Positions 17,439 through 26,360 of a stretch of DNA of 64,000 nt are shown piece by piece. The notes beneath the pieces were generated by a model that saw nothing but the letters and a program-made list of their open reading frames with translations, was not told where the DNA came from and made no database searches. The position numbers and the translations under genes are program-made. The stretch comes from Anaerococcus urinomassiliensis (GTDB lineage: Bacteria; Bacillota; Clostridia; Tissierellales; Peptoniphilaceae). Every line of letters begins with the position of its first letter. Position 1 is the stretch's first letter. The stretch covers positions 1,185,691 through 1,249,690 of the forward strand of contig NZ_LT635782.1 of assembly GCF_900128425.1 (NCBI RefSeq), in the 5' to 3' direction.

Positions 17439-18293
17439 TTAGTCTAGGGTAAATATCCCAAATCCAAACAAGCCTGGACCAGTGTTTGCCCCAAGTGTTG
17501 GTGATATTTGTACCTTATAAACTTTCTTTGCGTTAGCTATTACATCTGATAAACTTTCTTCTATTTTTGATAGAGCTTGTTCACAGCCACCATGTCCGTA
17601 GAATAAGTAATAATCTTTGACATCGGCTACTAAACTTTCACCAATTTTCTTAAGCTCTCTTAGTACTCTCTTCTCTCCTCTAGCAACTTTCGTTAGCTTG
17701 AAAACTCCTTCTTCTGGGTTTACAGTTATGATTGGTTTTACAGAAAGGGCATCCCCAATTTTGCCAAAGGTTCTTGGGACTCTACCTCCTTCTACCAAGT
17801 ATTTGAAGGTTTCCAAGGTAAAGAATACGTTAGAATCGTTCCTCTTTTGATTTAGCTTATCTATAATTTCTTCAAAGGTTAAGCCTTGATCTATCAATTC
17901 CTTTGCGTAGATGGCAAAAAATCCTTCGGTCATAGTAAGATTTCTGCTATCAAATACATATGTTTCTAGTCCATCTACATCAAACATCTGCATTAGATTG
18001 TTGGTACTTGAGAAATGACTGCTTAGGCTTATGGCTATTAGTTTGTTATAGCCATCGCTTTTGATTTTTTCATAAATCTCAGTAAGATCTCCTGGCGATG
18101 CAGTGGATGTCTTTGGCATAGTGTCGTTTTTTTCCATCCAAGCATAAAATTCATCTGGAGAAATCTCTATCCTATCTTTATAATACTTGTTATCTAAGTT
18201 AACATACAAAGGCAGAAGGTATATGCCAAGTTCTCGAGCCGTTTCGATATCTATATCTGCTGCAGTGTCAACTAGTACTGCTATTTTTTCCAT
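17439..18293 (-). CDS. DegV family protein (second copy)
   Basis: This 284-residue DegV protein (IAVLVDTAADIDIETARELG; PKTSTASPGDLTEIYEKI; FKYLVEGGRVPRTFGKI) is paralogous to its downstream neighbour but clearly diverged. It lies 93 bases upstream in the same direction. The gap holds a short inverted repeat (TCATGGATAAATCCATGA, near 17412) that may be a weak terminator. Role as for FakB: binding of fatty acid in the cytoplasm. Confidence 0.92.
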   Translation of the reverse strand: MEKIAVLVDTAADIDIETARELGIYLLPLYVNLDNKYYKDRIEISPDEFYAWMEKNDTMPKTSTASPGDLTEIYEKIKSDGYNKLIAISLSSHFSSTNNLMQMFDVDGLETYVFDSRNLTMTEGFFAIYAKELIDQGLTFEEIIDKLNQKRNDSNVFFTLETFKYLVEGGRVPRTFGKIGDALSVKPIITVNPEEGVFKLTKVARGEKRVLRELKKIGESLVADVKDYYLFYGHGGCEQALSKIEESLSDVIANAKKVYKVQISPTLGANTGPGLFGFGIFTLD

Positions 18294-18368
18294 TTTATTC
18301 CCTCACTTATTAACGGAATATAATATACCTTTATTTCTAAGATATAATAATATATTATATCACATTAA

Positions 18369-19133
18369 TCATCTATAAATCATCTCTATTTGATTTTCTT
18401 CTCTTATCTCTCTCACATCAGTAAAGTCGTATTTATAATCTTCTTTAAATTTTTTTGATACTTGCTCACTAGATCCAAAATGCATAGGAAAGAAAACTTT
18501 TGGTCTAACTTCCCTAATAAAAATATCAGCTCCCTTATAGTAGTTCTCTTCCAGCCTATTATCTAGGGCAAAAAAGCAAATATCTATCTCTTCGTTTTTT
18601 ATCTTATTAACTTCTGCCATAAAGTCATCGTATTCTTTTCTCATGGTAGAATCATCATTACTAGGCCAAGCCCAAAAGTTTAGATCTCCACCATGGAAAA
18701 TATTCACTCCATCAACATCCATCAATATTGATACGCCTAGATCTGTAGACCCAAAAGTTTTGACATCAATTATTTTACCGGAAGCTAGTTTGATTTGGTA
18801 TGTCATATTTTCTTCTACAAAATGAACATTACAAGCCTTATACAAAGTCTTTAGATGGTCCATAGATAGTTTGTTATCTTTGATAAAGACTATATTTTCA
18901 TCGCTTGGAAGCTCTCCTATATCGCTAGATAGGATGTAGGTCATATTTTCCATATTTGGCAGTTTCAAAATCTCTGATGTGTAGTGGTCACTATGGCCAT
19001 GAGTAGATACAAAAATAACTTCCTTGTCTTCAGGAATATTTAATTTTCCCTTATAATAATCAAAAACAATAAATAAATCTTTAGTTTCCACACTGTAGCA
19101 AGAGTGATAAACATAGGTAATAATATTTTCCAT
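18369..19133 (-). CDS. MBL-fold metal-dependent hydrolase
   Basis: The 254-residue protein carries the metallo-beta-lactamase metal motif STHGHSDHYTSE (HxHxDH) near residue 44, then GVNIFHGGDLNFWAWP and a late FFPMHFGSSEQV, which supply further metal ligands. It resembles the COG2220-type hydrolases; the substrate is unknown. I chose the ATG at 19133 because GGAG lies 5 bases before it and the protein then starts MENIITYVYHSCYSVET. An ATG 33 bases further upstream lacks a ribosome binding site. Divergent from the deacylase gene. Confidence 0.85.
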   Translation of the reverse strand: MENIITYVYHSCYSVETKDLFIVFDYYKGKLNIPEDKEVIFVSTHGHSDHYTSEILKLPNMENMTYILSSDIGELPSDENIVFIKDNKLSMDHLKTLYKACNVHFVEENMTYQIKLASGKIIDVKTFGSTDLGVSILMDVDGVNIFHGGDLNFWAWPSNDDSTMRKEYDDFMAEVNKIKNEEIDICFFALDNRLEENYYKGADIFIREVRPKVFFPMHFGSSEQVSKKFKEDYKYDFTDVREIREENQIEMIYR

Positions 19134-19213
19134 AAATACTCCAATTCTTTTTAGCTTTATACCCATTATCTTTGGATAATTTATAGTATAATAGGCAAAT
19201 AGGAAGTGATTTT

Positions 19214-19693
19214 ATGAAAAAAGAAATAAAAACAAATGCAATGAGAATATTAGACAACTTAAATATCGAATACGACCACCAAGACTATGGTTTGGAAGGA
19301 GATTTTGTCTCATCGGTAGACCTTTCAGAAAAGACCAACCAGGACATACACTACATATACAAAACCTTGGCAACTGTATCAAACACTAAGGACATATATA
19401 TCTTTGTCATACCTGGGGAAGAAAATATAGATTTCAAAAAAGCTGCCAAGTGCCTAGAAGTCAAAAAATTGGAAATGCTGCCATTAAAAGAATTAAAATC
19501 CAAAATAGGCTATGAACGAGGTGCGACAACCTCCCTCGCCATGAAAAAAGACTATCCAGTAGTCATAGATCAAAGCGCCAAAAACCTGCCATATATAAAG
19601 ATTTCGGCAGGAAAAGTTGGCCATGGACTCAAACTAAAGGCAGAAGACTTAGCGAAAGCAAATAGCGCAAAGTTTTTTGATGTAATCCAATAA
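19214..19693 (+). CDS. YbaK/EbsC-type aminoacyl-tRNA deacylase
   Basis: The 159-residue protein matches the YbaK (Cys-tRNA-Pro/Cys-tRNA-Cys deacylase) family: KTNAMRILDNLNIEYDHQDY at the N-terminus, YKTLATVSNTKDIYIFVIPG, and the substrate-site region ERGATTSLAMKKDYPVVID. These cytoplasmic enzymes remove mischarged cysteine or similar amino acids from tRNA-Pro. The start has AGGAAGTG upstream. The last codons sit in the first copy of a 27-base tandem repeat shared with the start of the next gene. Confidence 0.9.
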   Translation: MKKEIKTNAMRILDNLNIEYDHQDYGLEGDFVSSVDLSEKTNQDIHYIYKTLATVSNTKDIYIFVIPGEENIDFKKAAKCLEVKKLEMLPLKELKSKIGYERGATTSLAMKKDYPVVIDQSAKNLPYIKISAGKVGHGLKLKAEDLAKANSAKFFDVIQ

Positions 19694-19722
19694 TTAAAGT
19701 TTTTTGATGTGATCCAATGAAT
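19669..19722 (+). repeat. 27-bp tandem duplication across a gene junction
   Basis: Two head-to-tail copies, 19669-19695 and 19696-19722, differ at three positions. The first contains the last codons and TAA stop of the deacylase gene. In the second, changed bases remove that TAA and create the ATG used by the next gene. The unit is 27 bases, a multiple of three. Confidence 0.85.
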
Positions 19723-20310
19723 ATAGAAAAAACCAAACAATATACAAAACTAATCTTCCCAAATGATAAGAATAACAATAATCTCAAGCTTTTGGTGACA
19801 CTATCGCCCATATTTATAGCTTCATTTGACAGTGGGAAAAATGAACTAGAATATTTGAGCAAAACAATAGAAAAGTCAAAATTCCCCTACGGTCTATATC
19901 CCAATTTTTTTGCAGATTTTGATATAGACGACTACAAAAAAGCTTATAAAAATTACCAAGTTGAGGAAGATATATATTTAAACGAGCAAAACAATATAGA
20001 ATTTAGGATAAACCCTATCGATCATAAGTACCTAGATTCCCTCATAATTCTGATAGAAACAATAATACTTGATGAAAAATCCAACGAGCACTTCACCAAG
20101 TATTTTGCCCAAATGAGAGATGATATAGTCAGAAATGGCAGAAGGTCGATCCTTGCAAATGGCATCCAAGGCTTTTATTTATCCAAATATGTTGTGGTAT
20201 GGATGCTTGACCTATGCCAATATGTAATGGACCATCATCCAGAAAAAAAAGAGCATATCAGACCAATCTATAACTTGGCAAATACACTCAAAATTCCAAG
20301 TTCTATTTAA
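19717..20310 (+). CDS. conserved hypothetical protein
   Basis: This 197-residue soluble protein is rich in Lys, Asp, Asn and Ile and has no signal peptide, membrane segment or motif I recognise. The C-terminal half (RSILANGIQGFYLSKYVVVW, then DLCQYVMDHHPEKKEHIRPI) looks helical. It starts 23 bases after the deacylase stop, inside a tandem duplication, and has no clear ribosome binding site. It may depend on translational coupling. A terminator follows directly. Coding is supported by length and codon use only. Confidence 0.65.
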   Translation: MNIEKTKQYTKLIFPNDKNNNNLKLLVTLSPIFIASFDSGKNELEYLSKTIEKSKFPYGLYPNFFADFDIDDYKKAYKNYQVEEDIYLNEQNNIEFRINPIDHKYLDSLIILIETIILDEKSNEHFTKYFAQMRDDIVRNGRRSILANGIQGFYLSKYVVVWMLDLCQYVMDHHPEKKEHIRPIYNLANTLKIPSSI

Positions 20311-20323
20311 TAATTTCAAAACA

Positions 20324-20349
20324 AAAATCGGGTCAATTGGCCCGATTTT
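20324..20349. terminator. bidirectional terminator
   Basis: A perfect 9-bp stem AAAATCGGG/CCCGATTTT with an 8-base loop sits between two convergent genes. A-tracts and T-tracts on both sides suit termination in either direction. Confidence 0.88.
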
Positions 20350-20361
20350 GCTTTTTGTGGA

Positions 20362-21699
20362 TTATTTATTAGATTTTCTCCAAATTTTCATTCTTTCTGC
20401 TTCTTTGATTAATTCGTCTCTAAATTGAGGGTGAGCTATTGATATTAAATCTTCTGTTCTTTGCCATACAGATTTGCCCTTTAGGTTTACTATGCCTTGC
20501 TCTGTTACAATGTAGTGAGTGTTGGCACGTGTGCCTGTTACCATGGTTCCTGGTGCAAAGTTTGGAACTATGTTTGATACTAATTTGCCATCTGAACCTT
20601 CTCTTGCTGATAGCAAGGTTACAAAGGACTTACCACCCTTGGATTCATAAGCTCCTAGCATAAAGTCTAGGGCCCCACCAGATCCAGATATGTGTCTATA
20701 TCCTATTGATTCGGAAGATACCTCACCTTGCAAGTCAATTTGAATTGCTCCGTTGATACTTACAAAGTTGTCAAATTGTTTGATGACTGATGGGCTATTT
20801 ACATAGTCAACGCTTCTTACAAGGCATTGTGGGTTGTTTTCCATATAATCGTAAAGTTCGTGGCTTCCTAGGGCAAAGGTAAATACGTGGTTACCCCTGT
20901 CTAGTTTCTTTCTCATACCAGTTACCTTGCCAGCTTTGATCAAATCAAGGAATCCGTCTACAAATAGTTCGGTATGGCAACCTAAGTCTCTTACATCAGA
21001 TTTGGCCAATAGTGAAACTATGGCATTTGGCAAGTTACCAACTCCGATTTGAATGGTAGCGCCGTCTACTATTTCTGGTACTACTAGCTCTGCTACCTTT
21101 TCTTCAAGTTCGCCATAGCCCATATTTGGTATGCCTTTAAGCTCTGGGTTGTCTCCTTCGATGATATAGTCAACCTCATCTATGTGGATATTAGCATCAG
21201 ATCCACCAGAAACTCTAGGCATATTTTCATTGATTTCAAGTATTACTACATCAGCTGTTTCAAAGCCTGCTCTGGTGTATGATCCTGATAGACCAAAGTT
21301 GAAGTATCCATCTTTATCCATTGGAGTTACTTGCATTACATAGATATCTGTTGTCAAATATCCTCTTTCAAAATATGATGGCAGCTCAGAATATTTCATT
21401 GGTGCATAGAAAGCTTGACCAGTTTTTAATACATTTCTCATAGCTCCCAAACCGTGGTAGCAAGTATAGGTAAAGTGTTCGTTCTCTGGATCTGCGGCAA
21501 ATACTGCAGGTTCTGTTAGTTCACAACCTCCACGTAGGTGAATATTGTTAAATTCACCCAATCTTTTTGCCAAGGCAGCATCAAAGTATCTAGATGTTGA
21601 TATAGACCAACCATAGTCTATGTTCATATCATCTTTGACTAAGTCTACTGCCTGATCTACTGTGATTAATTTTTCCTGGTATTTTTCTTGATAAGTCAT
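20362..21699 (-). CDS. acetyl-CoA hydrolase/transferase family CoA-transferase (butyryl-CoA:acetate type likely)
   Basis: This 445-residue family I-type CoA-transferase is of the size of butyryl-CoA:acetate and 4-hydroxybutyrate CoA-transferases. Supporting segments are QIGVGNLPNAIVSLLAK, GCHTELFVDGFLDLI, SESIGYRHISGSGGALDFM and the C-terminal GTRANTHYIVTEQGIVNLKG. These enzymes move CoA from an acyl-CoA to acetate. With the nearby acyl-CoA dehydrogenase, 3-hydroxybutyryl-CoA dehydrogenase and the full butyrate operon at 37-43 kb, release of butyrate is the best guess. 4-hydroxybutyrate or another acid is possible. It is the last gene of a three-gene leftward operon. Confidence 0.88.
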   Translation of the reverse strand: MTYQEKYQEKLITVDQAVDLVKDDMNIDYGWSISTSRYFDAALAKRLGEFNNIHLRGGCELTEPAVFAADPENEHFTYTCYHGLGAMRNVLKTGQAFYAPMKYSELPSYFERGYLTTDIYVMQVTPMDKDGYFNFGLSGSYTRAGFETADVVILEINENMPRVSGGSDANIHIDEVDYIIEGDNPELKGIPNMGYGELEEKVAELVVPEIVDGATIQIGVGNLPNAIVSLLAKSDVRDLGCHTELFVDGFLDLIKAGKVTGMRKKLDRGNHVFTFALGSHELYDYMENNPQCLVRSVDYVNSPSVIKQFDNFVSINGAIQIDLQGEVSSESIGYRHISGSGGALDFMLGAYESKGGKSFVTLLSAREGSDGKLVSNIVPNFAPGTMVTGTRANTHYIVTEQGIVNLKGKSVWQRTEDLISIAHPQFRDELIKEAERMKIWRKSNK

Positions 21700-21709
21700 A
21701 TAGCTTTAC

Positions 21710-23401
21710 CTAACCCCTTAATTTTTCTATTAATACTGGAAGAATTTCCTTGTAATCGCCCACTATACCATAGTCTGCTTCTGCAAAGAATGGTGCGTTT
21801 GGATTGTTGTTTATTACTATGATCTCGTCAGTTTCCTTTAGGCCCAACAAGTGTTGAACTTGACCAGAAATACCCACTCCGATGTATCTTTGTCCTGGGA
21901 AGTTTTGGCCAGAAAGTCCTATATATCTATCTATGCCAATCCATTTTCTGCTTTCTGCTATTGGTCTAGAACCACTTACTATAGAACCTGTCTCGCCCGC
22001 AAGCTCGTTTATAAGTTCCATATCTTCTTCTTTTTCCAAACCCATACCAAAGGCTACAACATTTTTAGCATCGCTTATTGGTCCATTGATATCAACTTTT
22101 TCTGCCTTTAGATTTTCGGCTCCTATTGCTTCTATAAGTTTATCTACTTTTTCTTCTGGAGAACCTTCGTTTATAATAACGTTTTTACGCTCACCAGTTA
22201 TTTTTCTCTTGGCTTTCTTTGTATCTTTTTTGTCCTTAGAATCTCCTCCAAGTTTACCTATCATGGATCTAGAGATTACTATTTTTTGTACTTCTGATGC
22301 ACCTTCGTAGATTCTGTTTACTCTGGTATCTCTGTACATTCTTTCTATTGGAATACCACTGATGTATCCAGAACCACCGTGCATTTGCAATGCTTGGTCT
22401 GTGATATATCCTGCTGTCTCAGATGCAAATAGTTTTGCCATAGCTGCTGCTTCTAGGAAGTCAAGCTTTTCATCTTTCATCTTTGCAGCTGTGTATACCA
22501 TATGTCTTGCTGCGTTTACTCTTGTTCCCATATCTGCAATTTTGAATTGGATATCTTGGATTGCTGCTAGAGGTTTGCCAAATTGGTATCTTGATTTGAT
22601 GTGGTTAATGGCTTCTTCAAGAGCTCCTTGAGCTATACCTAGGGATTGAGAACCTATACCGATTCTACCTCCATTTAAGGTGGTCATAGCTATATTAAAT
22701 CCTTTTCCTTCAGGACCTAGTTGATTTTCTTTTGGAATTCTTACATTGTTAAAGGTCAATCTTCCTGTTGAAGATGAGTGTAATCCCATTTTACTGTAGG
22801 TATCTGGAATCTCAAAACCTGGAGTGCCTTTTTCTACTATAAATGCTGTGATGCCTTTGGTTCCAATACCTGGTGTTGTTAGGGCAAATACTATATAAAT
22901 ATCTGCATATGGTGCGTTTGTAATATATATCTTTTCACCATTGATGACAAATTCATCGCCATCTAATACTGCACTTGTTTGTAGACCACCAGCATCAGAT
23001 CCTGCATCAGATTCTGTCAAAACAAAGGCTCCTAGTTTTTCTCCACTAGCAAGTTGTGGGATCCAGTATTTCTTTTGTTCTTCTGTGCCCCAATCATATA
23101 TTGGGCTTGTTGCTGCTGATGAGTGAACTGACATAAATACGCCGACACCTGCATCAACCCTAGAAATCTCTTCAACAAGGATAGCATATTCTAGAAAGCT
23201 TTTGCCCATGCCACCGTATTCTTTTGGCCAAGGCAAGCCTAGCCAACCTTTTTCGCCCATTTCCTTGATAACTTCTAGTGGGAAGACATCGTTTACATCC
23301 CAATCAAAAGCATTTGGTTTAATCTTCTTTTCTACAAATTCTCTAACTTCATATCTAAAGGCTTTTTGCTCTTCTGTTAGCAAGTAATCCATATTAATCA
23401 T
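21710..23401 (-). CDS. acyl-CoA dehydrogenase fused to EtfA-type FAD-binding domain
   Basis: Residues 1-385 form a complete short-chain acyl-CoA dehydrogenase (YLLTEEQKAFRYEVREF; GAFVLTESDAGSDAGGLQTS; MHGGSGYISGIPIERMYRD). The catalytic glutamate is in IYEGASEVQKIVISRSM. After a Lys-rich linker (KKDTKKAKRKITGERK), residues 430-563 match the C-terminal half of electron-transfer flavoprotein alpha: GSRPIAESRKW, GLSGQNFPGQRYIGVGISGQ and VINNNPNAPFFAEADYGIVG. This parallels the FAD site of the EtfA encoded at 40.5 kb. The fused protein may hold two FADs and pass electrons internally. I chose the ATG at 23401, seven bases after a run of seven Gs that could serve as ribosome binding site; ATGs at 23407 and 23392 are alternatives. 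Confidence 0.92.
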   Translation of the reverse strand: MINMDYLLTEEQKAFRYEVREFVEKKIKPNAFDWDVNDVFPLEVIKEMGEKGWLGLPWPKEYGGMGKSFLEYAILVEEISRVDAGVGVFMSVHSSAATSPIYDWGTEEQKKYWIPQLASGEKLGAFVLTESDAGSDAGGLQTSAVLDGDEFVINGEKIYITNAPYADIYIVFALTTPGIGTKGITAFIVEKGTPGFEIPDTYSKMGLHSSSTGRLTFNNVRIPKENQLGPEGKGFNIAMTTLNGGRIGIGSQSLGIAQGALEEAINHIKSRYQFGKPLAAIQDIQFKIADMGTRVNAARHMVYTAAKMKDEKLDFLEAAAMAKLFASETAGYITDQALQMHGGSGYISGIPIERMYRDTRVNRIYEGASEVQKIVISRSMIGKLGGDSKDKKDTKKAKRKITGERKNVIINEGSPEEKVDKLIEAIGAENLKAEKVDINGPISDAKNVVAFGMGLEKEEDMELINELAGETGSIVSGSRPIAESRKWIGIDRYIGLSGQNFPGQRYIGVGISGQVQHLLGLKETDEIIVINNNPNAPFFAEADYGIVGDYKEILPVLIEKLRG

Positions 23402-23417
23402 AGTCATACCCCCCCAA

Positions 23418-24275
23418 TTATTTATTCTCGTAATCGTAGAAACCCTTGCCTGTCTTCTTGCCCAACCAACCAGCTCTTACATAGTTTTTAAGAAGTGGAT
23501 TTGGTGCATATTTTGGATCTCCATATCCTTCATAAAGTACATCAAGTATATACTTAACAGTATCAAGACCGATGAAGTCAGCCAATTCTAGTGGACCCAT
23601 TGGGTTATTAGTTGCAAGCTTCATAATTGTATCGATATTTTCTGCACTAGCCACACCCTCGTTTAGGCAAGAAATTGCTTCATTGATGTAAACTTGAAGA
23701 ACCCTGTTAGAAATAAATCCAGGAACGTCATTACAAACAACTGGAACCTTGCCTATAGCTTCAGATAGGTCATGAATCACTTGGTAAGTTTCATCAGAAG
23801 TTTGTAATCCTCTAATAATTTCTACAAGTTTCATCACAGGAACCGGGTTCATGAAATGCATACCGATAAATTTCTCAGGGTTCTTATAACGGCTTGCAAG
23901 CTCAGTTATTGGAAGAGATGATGTATTTGAAGCCATGATACAATCGTCACTTACTATTTCGCCAAGATTTTTGTAAAGTTCACCCTTGGTATCCAAGTTT
24001 TCAATAATAGCTTCAACAACTACATCTACATCGCTAGCCTCGCTTAGATCTTTACATTCTTTGATATTTGCAAGAGCTTTATTTCTTTCTTCTTGAGTTT
24101 TCTTTTCTTTCTTAACATCCTTATCTAGAATACTGGTAATGAAGTCGATTCTTTTCTCTACTGCTCCCTCAAATGAATCGTATAACAATACTTCAAAACC
24201 GGATTGGGCAAAAACTTGTGCAATTCCTCCGCCCATTTGACCAGCGCCAACAACTAAAACTTTTTTAACGTCCAT
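23418..24275 (-). CDS. hbd: 3-hydroxybutyryl-CoA dehydrogenase (first copy)
   Basis: The 285-residue NAD(P)-dependent enzyme interconverts acetoacetyl-CoA and 3-hydroxybutyryl-CoA. The Rossmann motif is VVGAGQMGGGIAQVFAQSG. The active-site region reads MASNTSSLPITELA, then [19 protein letters not shown], with the catalytic His in GMHFMNPVP. It ends [12 protein letters not shown]. The start is ATG 24275, nine bases after AAGGAG; an upstream in-frame ATG at 24332 adds a low-complexity leader without a binding site. It is first in the operon with the fused dehydrogenase and CoA-transferase, and a paralogue lies at 38.8 kb. Confidence 0.95.
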   Translation of the reverse strand: MDVKKVLVVGAGQMGGGIAQVFAQSGFEVLLYDSFEGAVEKRIDFITSILDKDVKKEKKTQEERNKALANIKECKDLSEASDVDVVVEAIIENLDTKGELYKNLGEIVSDDCIMASNTSSLPITELASRYKNPEKFIGMHFMNPVPVMKLVEIIRGLQTSDETYQVIHDLSEAIGKVPVVCNDVPGFISNRVLQVYINEAISCLNEGVASAENIDTIMKLATNNPMGPLELADFIGLDTVKYILDVLYEGYGDPKYAPNPLLKNYVRAGWLGKKTGKGFYDYENK

Positions 24276-24525
24276 TTTTTTAAACTCCTTAAAATATTTA
24301 TTTTGTCTAGTTAAATTGTTTTCCTTATACATATACCCAATTATTTAAAAAACCTACAAACATTTTCATTGCAGTACATTTTTTCAAAAATTATATCATA
24401 TAAACTTTAGTATATGTTTGATTTTCAACGATAAAGGGTAATCTACTTATTAGTATAGTTAGCAAACTATAAAAGATAACCAATTACAAACTTTTAAAAA
24501 GTGTAAGAAAACGTTAGGAGGATCA
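24276..24525. promoter_or_regulatory. divergent promoter region
   Basis: These 250 AT-rich bases separate the leftward hbd operon from the rightward CaiB-family gene. On the minus strand a TGATATAAT extended -10 element (near 24395-24403) is the best promoter candidate. No convincing -35 box was found for either direction. No gene is visible in the gap. Confidence 0.45.
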
Positions 24526-25584
24526 ATGAACTTACTAGATGATTTGAAAATTTTGGACTTAACAACACTATTGCCTGGACCATATGCTACCTGGCAACTA
24601 GCTGAAATGGGAGCAAAAGTAACAAAAATAACTGCTCCAAACAGACCTGACCTAGTTTTGGAAATGGAACCAAAAACAGAAAATGGTATAAGCGCCAACT
24701 ACGCATGGATGAACCATGCCAAAGATGAAATAGTCCTAGACCTAAAATCAGAAGATGGGGTCAACGAAGTAAAACGCTTGATAAAAGAAGAAGGTTACAA
24801 CTGTATCATAGAACAATTTAGACCAGGAACTATGGCAAAATTTGGCCTATCATACGACGAAGTCAAAGAATTTGCCCCAGACATCATCTACTGCTCCCTA
24901 TCTGGTTACGGACAAAACGGTCCATACAAAGATAGAGCAGGCCACGATATCAACTACCTAGCCCTATCCGGCGTGGCAAGCTTCTCTGGTAGAAAAGAAT
25001 CTGGCCCAGTCCTATACGGAAGCCAAATCGGAGATATCGCATCATCACTAAACGCCATCATAGGAATCTTAGCAGCCCACAACAAAAGAAAAGAAAATGG
25101 CAAGGCTATATTCATAGACGTAGGAATCCTAGACTCACTCATACCACTAAACTCAATGCTAGGCGCTGGATCTATGCTAGATAATAACAATCCTACAAGA
25201 GAATGCCACTGGCTAAACGGTAGCGGAATATATGACTTCTACCAAACAAAAGATGGCAGATATATATCCATAGGATCAGTAGAAGGCAAATTCTTCAAAA
25301 CACTACTAGAAGTCTTAGGACACGAAGATTGGCTAGAAGAAGGAGTCACAATAGAATCAGCTGGCCAATACAAAGAACAAATCATAGAAGATATCAAATC
25401 CAAAACATTTGACCAATGGGTCCAAATATTCAAAGAAAAAGACGCCTGCGTAGAACCAGTCCTATCAGTAACAGAAGCCCTGGTAGAAAGTGAAAACACA
25501 AAAGAAAGATCATCTACCCAAAAGGTAAAGGTAAAAGGAGAAGAAATCCTAACCTACGCCAATCCGATCAAATTTAAAAACTAA
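24526..25584 (+). CDS. CaiB/BaiF family CoA-transferase or acyl-CoA racemase
   Basis: The 352-residue protein starts DDLKILDLTTLLPGPYATWQ and contains VLDLKSEDGVNEVKRLI, FGLSYDEVKEFAPDIIYCSL and SGYGQNGPYKDRAGHDINYL, the hallmarks of class III CoA-transferases. GHDINYLALSG followed by IGDIASSL recalls the His/Asp pair of alpha-methylacyl-CoA racemases, so racemisation of a 2-methylacyl-CoA is an alternative to CoA transfer. It has a strong AGGAGG site and is divergent from the hbd-dehydrogenase-CoA-transferase operon. That hints at shared acyl-CoA substrates, perhaps from amino-acid fermentation. Confidence 0.9.
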   Translation: MNLLDDLKILDLTTLLPGPYATWQLAEMGAKVTKITAPNRPDLVLEMEPKTENGISANYAWMNHAKDEIVLDLKSEDGVNEVKRLIKEEGYNCIIEQFRPGTMAKFGLSYDEVKEFAPDIIYCSLSGYGQNGPYKDRAGHDINYLALSGVASFSGRKESGPVLYGSQIGDIASSLNAIIGILAAHNKRKENGKAIFIDVGILDSLIPLNSMLGAGSMLDNNNPTRECHWLNGSGIYDFYQTKDGRYISIGSVEGKFFKTLLEVLGHEDWLEEGVTIESAGQYKEQIIEDIKSKTFDQWVQIFKEKDACVEPVLSVTEALVESENTKERSSTQKVKVKGEEILTYANPIKFKN

Positions 25585-25590
25585 GAGAAA

Positions 25591-25627
25591 AAACGGTGAT
25601 GAGCGTAAAAATACACCATCACCGTTT
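25591..25627 (+). terminator. terminator after the CaiB-family gene
   Basis: An 11-bp stem AAACGGTGATG/CATCACCGTTT begins 7 bases after the stop codon and is followed by a short T-rich stretch. Confidence 0.82.
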
Positions 25628-25763
25628 CTTATTGTAATCATTTGAGATTAATAGAAATTATGAGCAGATTACAGGGGTATAATAATTGGCTATATTTATA
25701 ATATCGGCTGGATCTTCCACAGCATCGTCACATTTCATGACTTAAACATTTTCTATCAAACCA

Positions 25764-26360
25764 CTACTTTTCCAATAATCTTTTCATATAATCTATAAAA
25801 TACACTAAATTACTGTGGTTAACATCAAGGTTTTCGACTTTTTTATTCCCTTTTTTATCTAGTTCTTTTTTATCATAATAATACTTGTCTGGAAGATTAC
25901 CAATAGCTTTTTCATAGTCTCCATAATTTGATTTTATAAACTTATAGACACCATTTCCTTTTTGATAATCATTTATATACAATTTTTCATAATCTATTCC
26001 TATTGATGCAGCGACAAAAACTTCAAAATTGGGATTAGATAGAAATAAATTATTTTTTATATTACTTTTTTCAACTTTATCAACCAGCTTATTCAAATTA
26101 CGCAATTCTATTTCTTTTTGTTTGGCTCTGTCTAAATCCAGTATGAAAATAAATATTTTATATAATTTTTCATTTTTCTCAAAATACGAAATAGTTGGTA
26201 ACATACCCTTACCCTCTAAATTGCTGACAGTAATATTGGGAGTAAATAATCCATATTCTTTAAGCAAATTTTCTATATATACTCTCTCACTTATACCTTC
26301 ACATGCTATATTAACTGTAACCGTTGTCTTTAATCTTCTCTTTGATCTATTTCTCTTCAT
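25764..26360 (-). CDS. RloB-like protein (predicted nuclease of a defence pair)
   Basis: The 198-residue basic protein matches the RloB family: an early VNIACEGISERVYIENL (acidic CEG...E site), a central FIFILDLDRAKQKE (DxD-like) and SNPNFEVFVAAS. This arrangement recalls TOPRIM-like nucleases. The start codon follows the stop of the upstream AAA ATPase gene directly, so the two are one operon. AAA15 ATPase plus RloB/TOPRIM pairs occur in restriction and anti-phage islands (compare the AriA/AriB pair of PARIS). An anti-phage role here is inference. Confidence 0.8.
   Translation of the reverse strand: MKRNRSKRRLKTTVTVNIACEGISERVYIENLLKEYGLFTPNITVSNLEGKGMLPTISYFEKNEKLYKIFIFILDLDRAKQKEIELRNLNKLVDKVEKSNIKNNLFLSNPNFEVFVAASIGIDYEKLYINDYQKGNGVYKFIKSNYGDYEKAIGNLPDKYYYDKKELDKKGNKKVENLDVNHSNLVYFIDYMKRLLEK

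Noticed and set aside
23408..23416. Run of seven Cs as a phase-variation tract
   Set aside because: It lies just before the start codon, where it can serve as the ribosome binding site, and is short; nothing shows it changes a reading frame.
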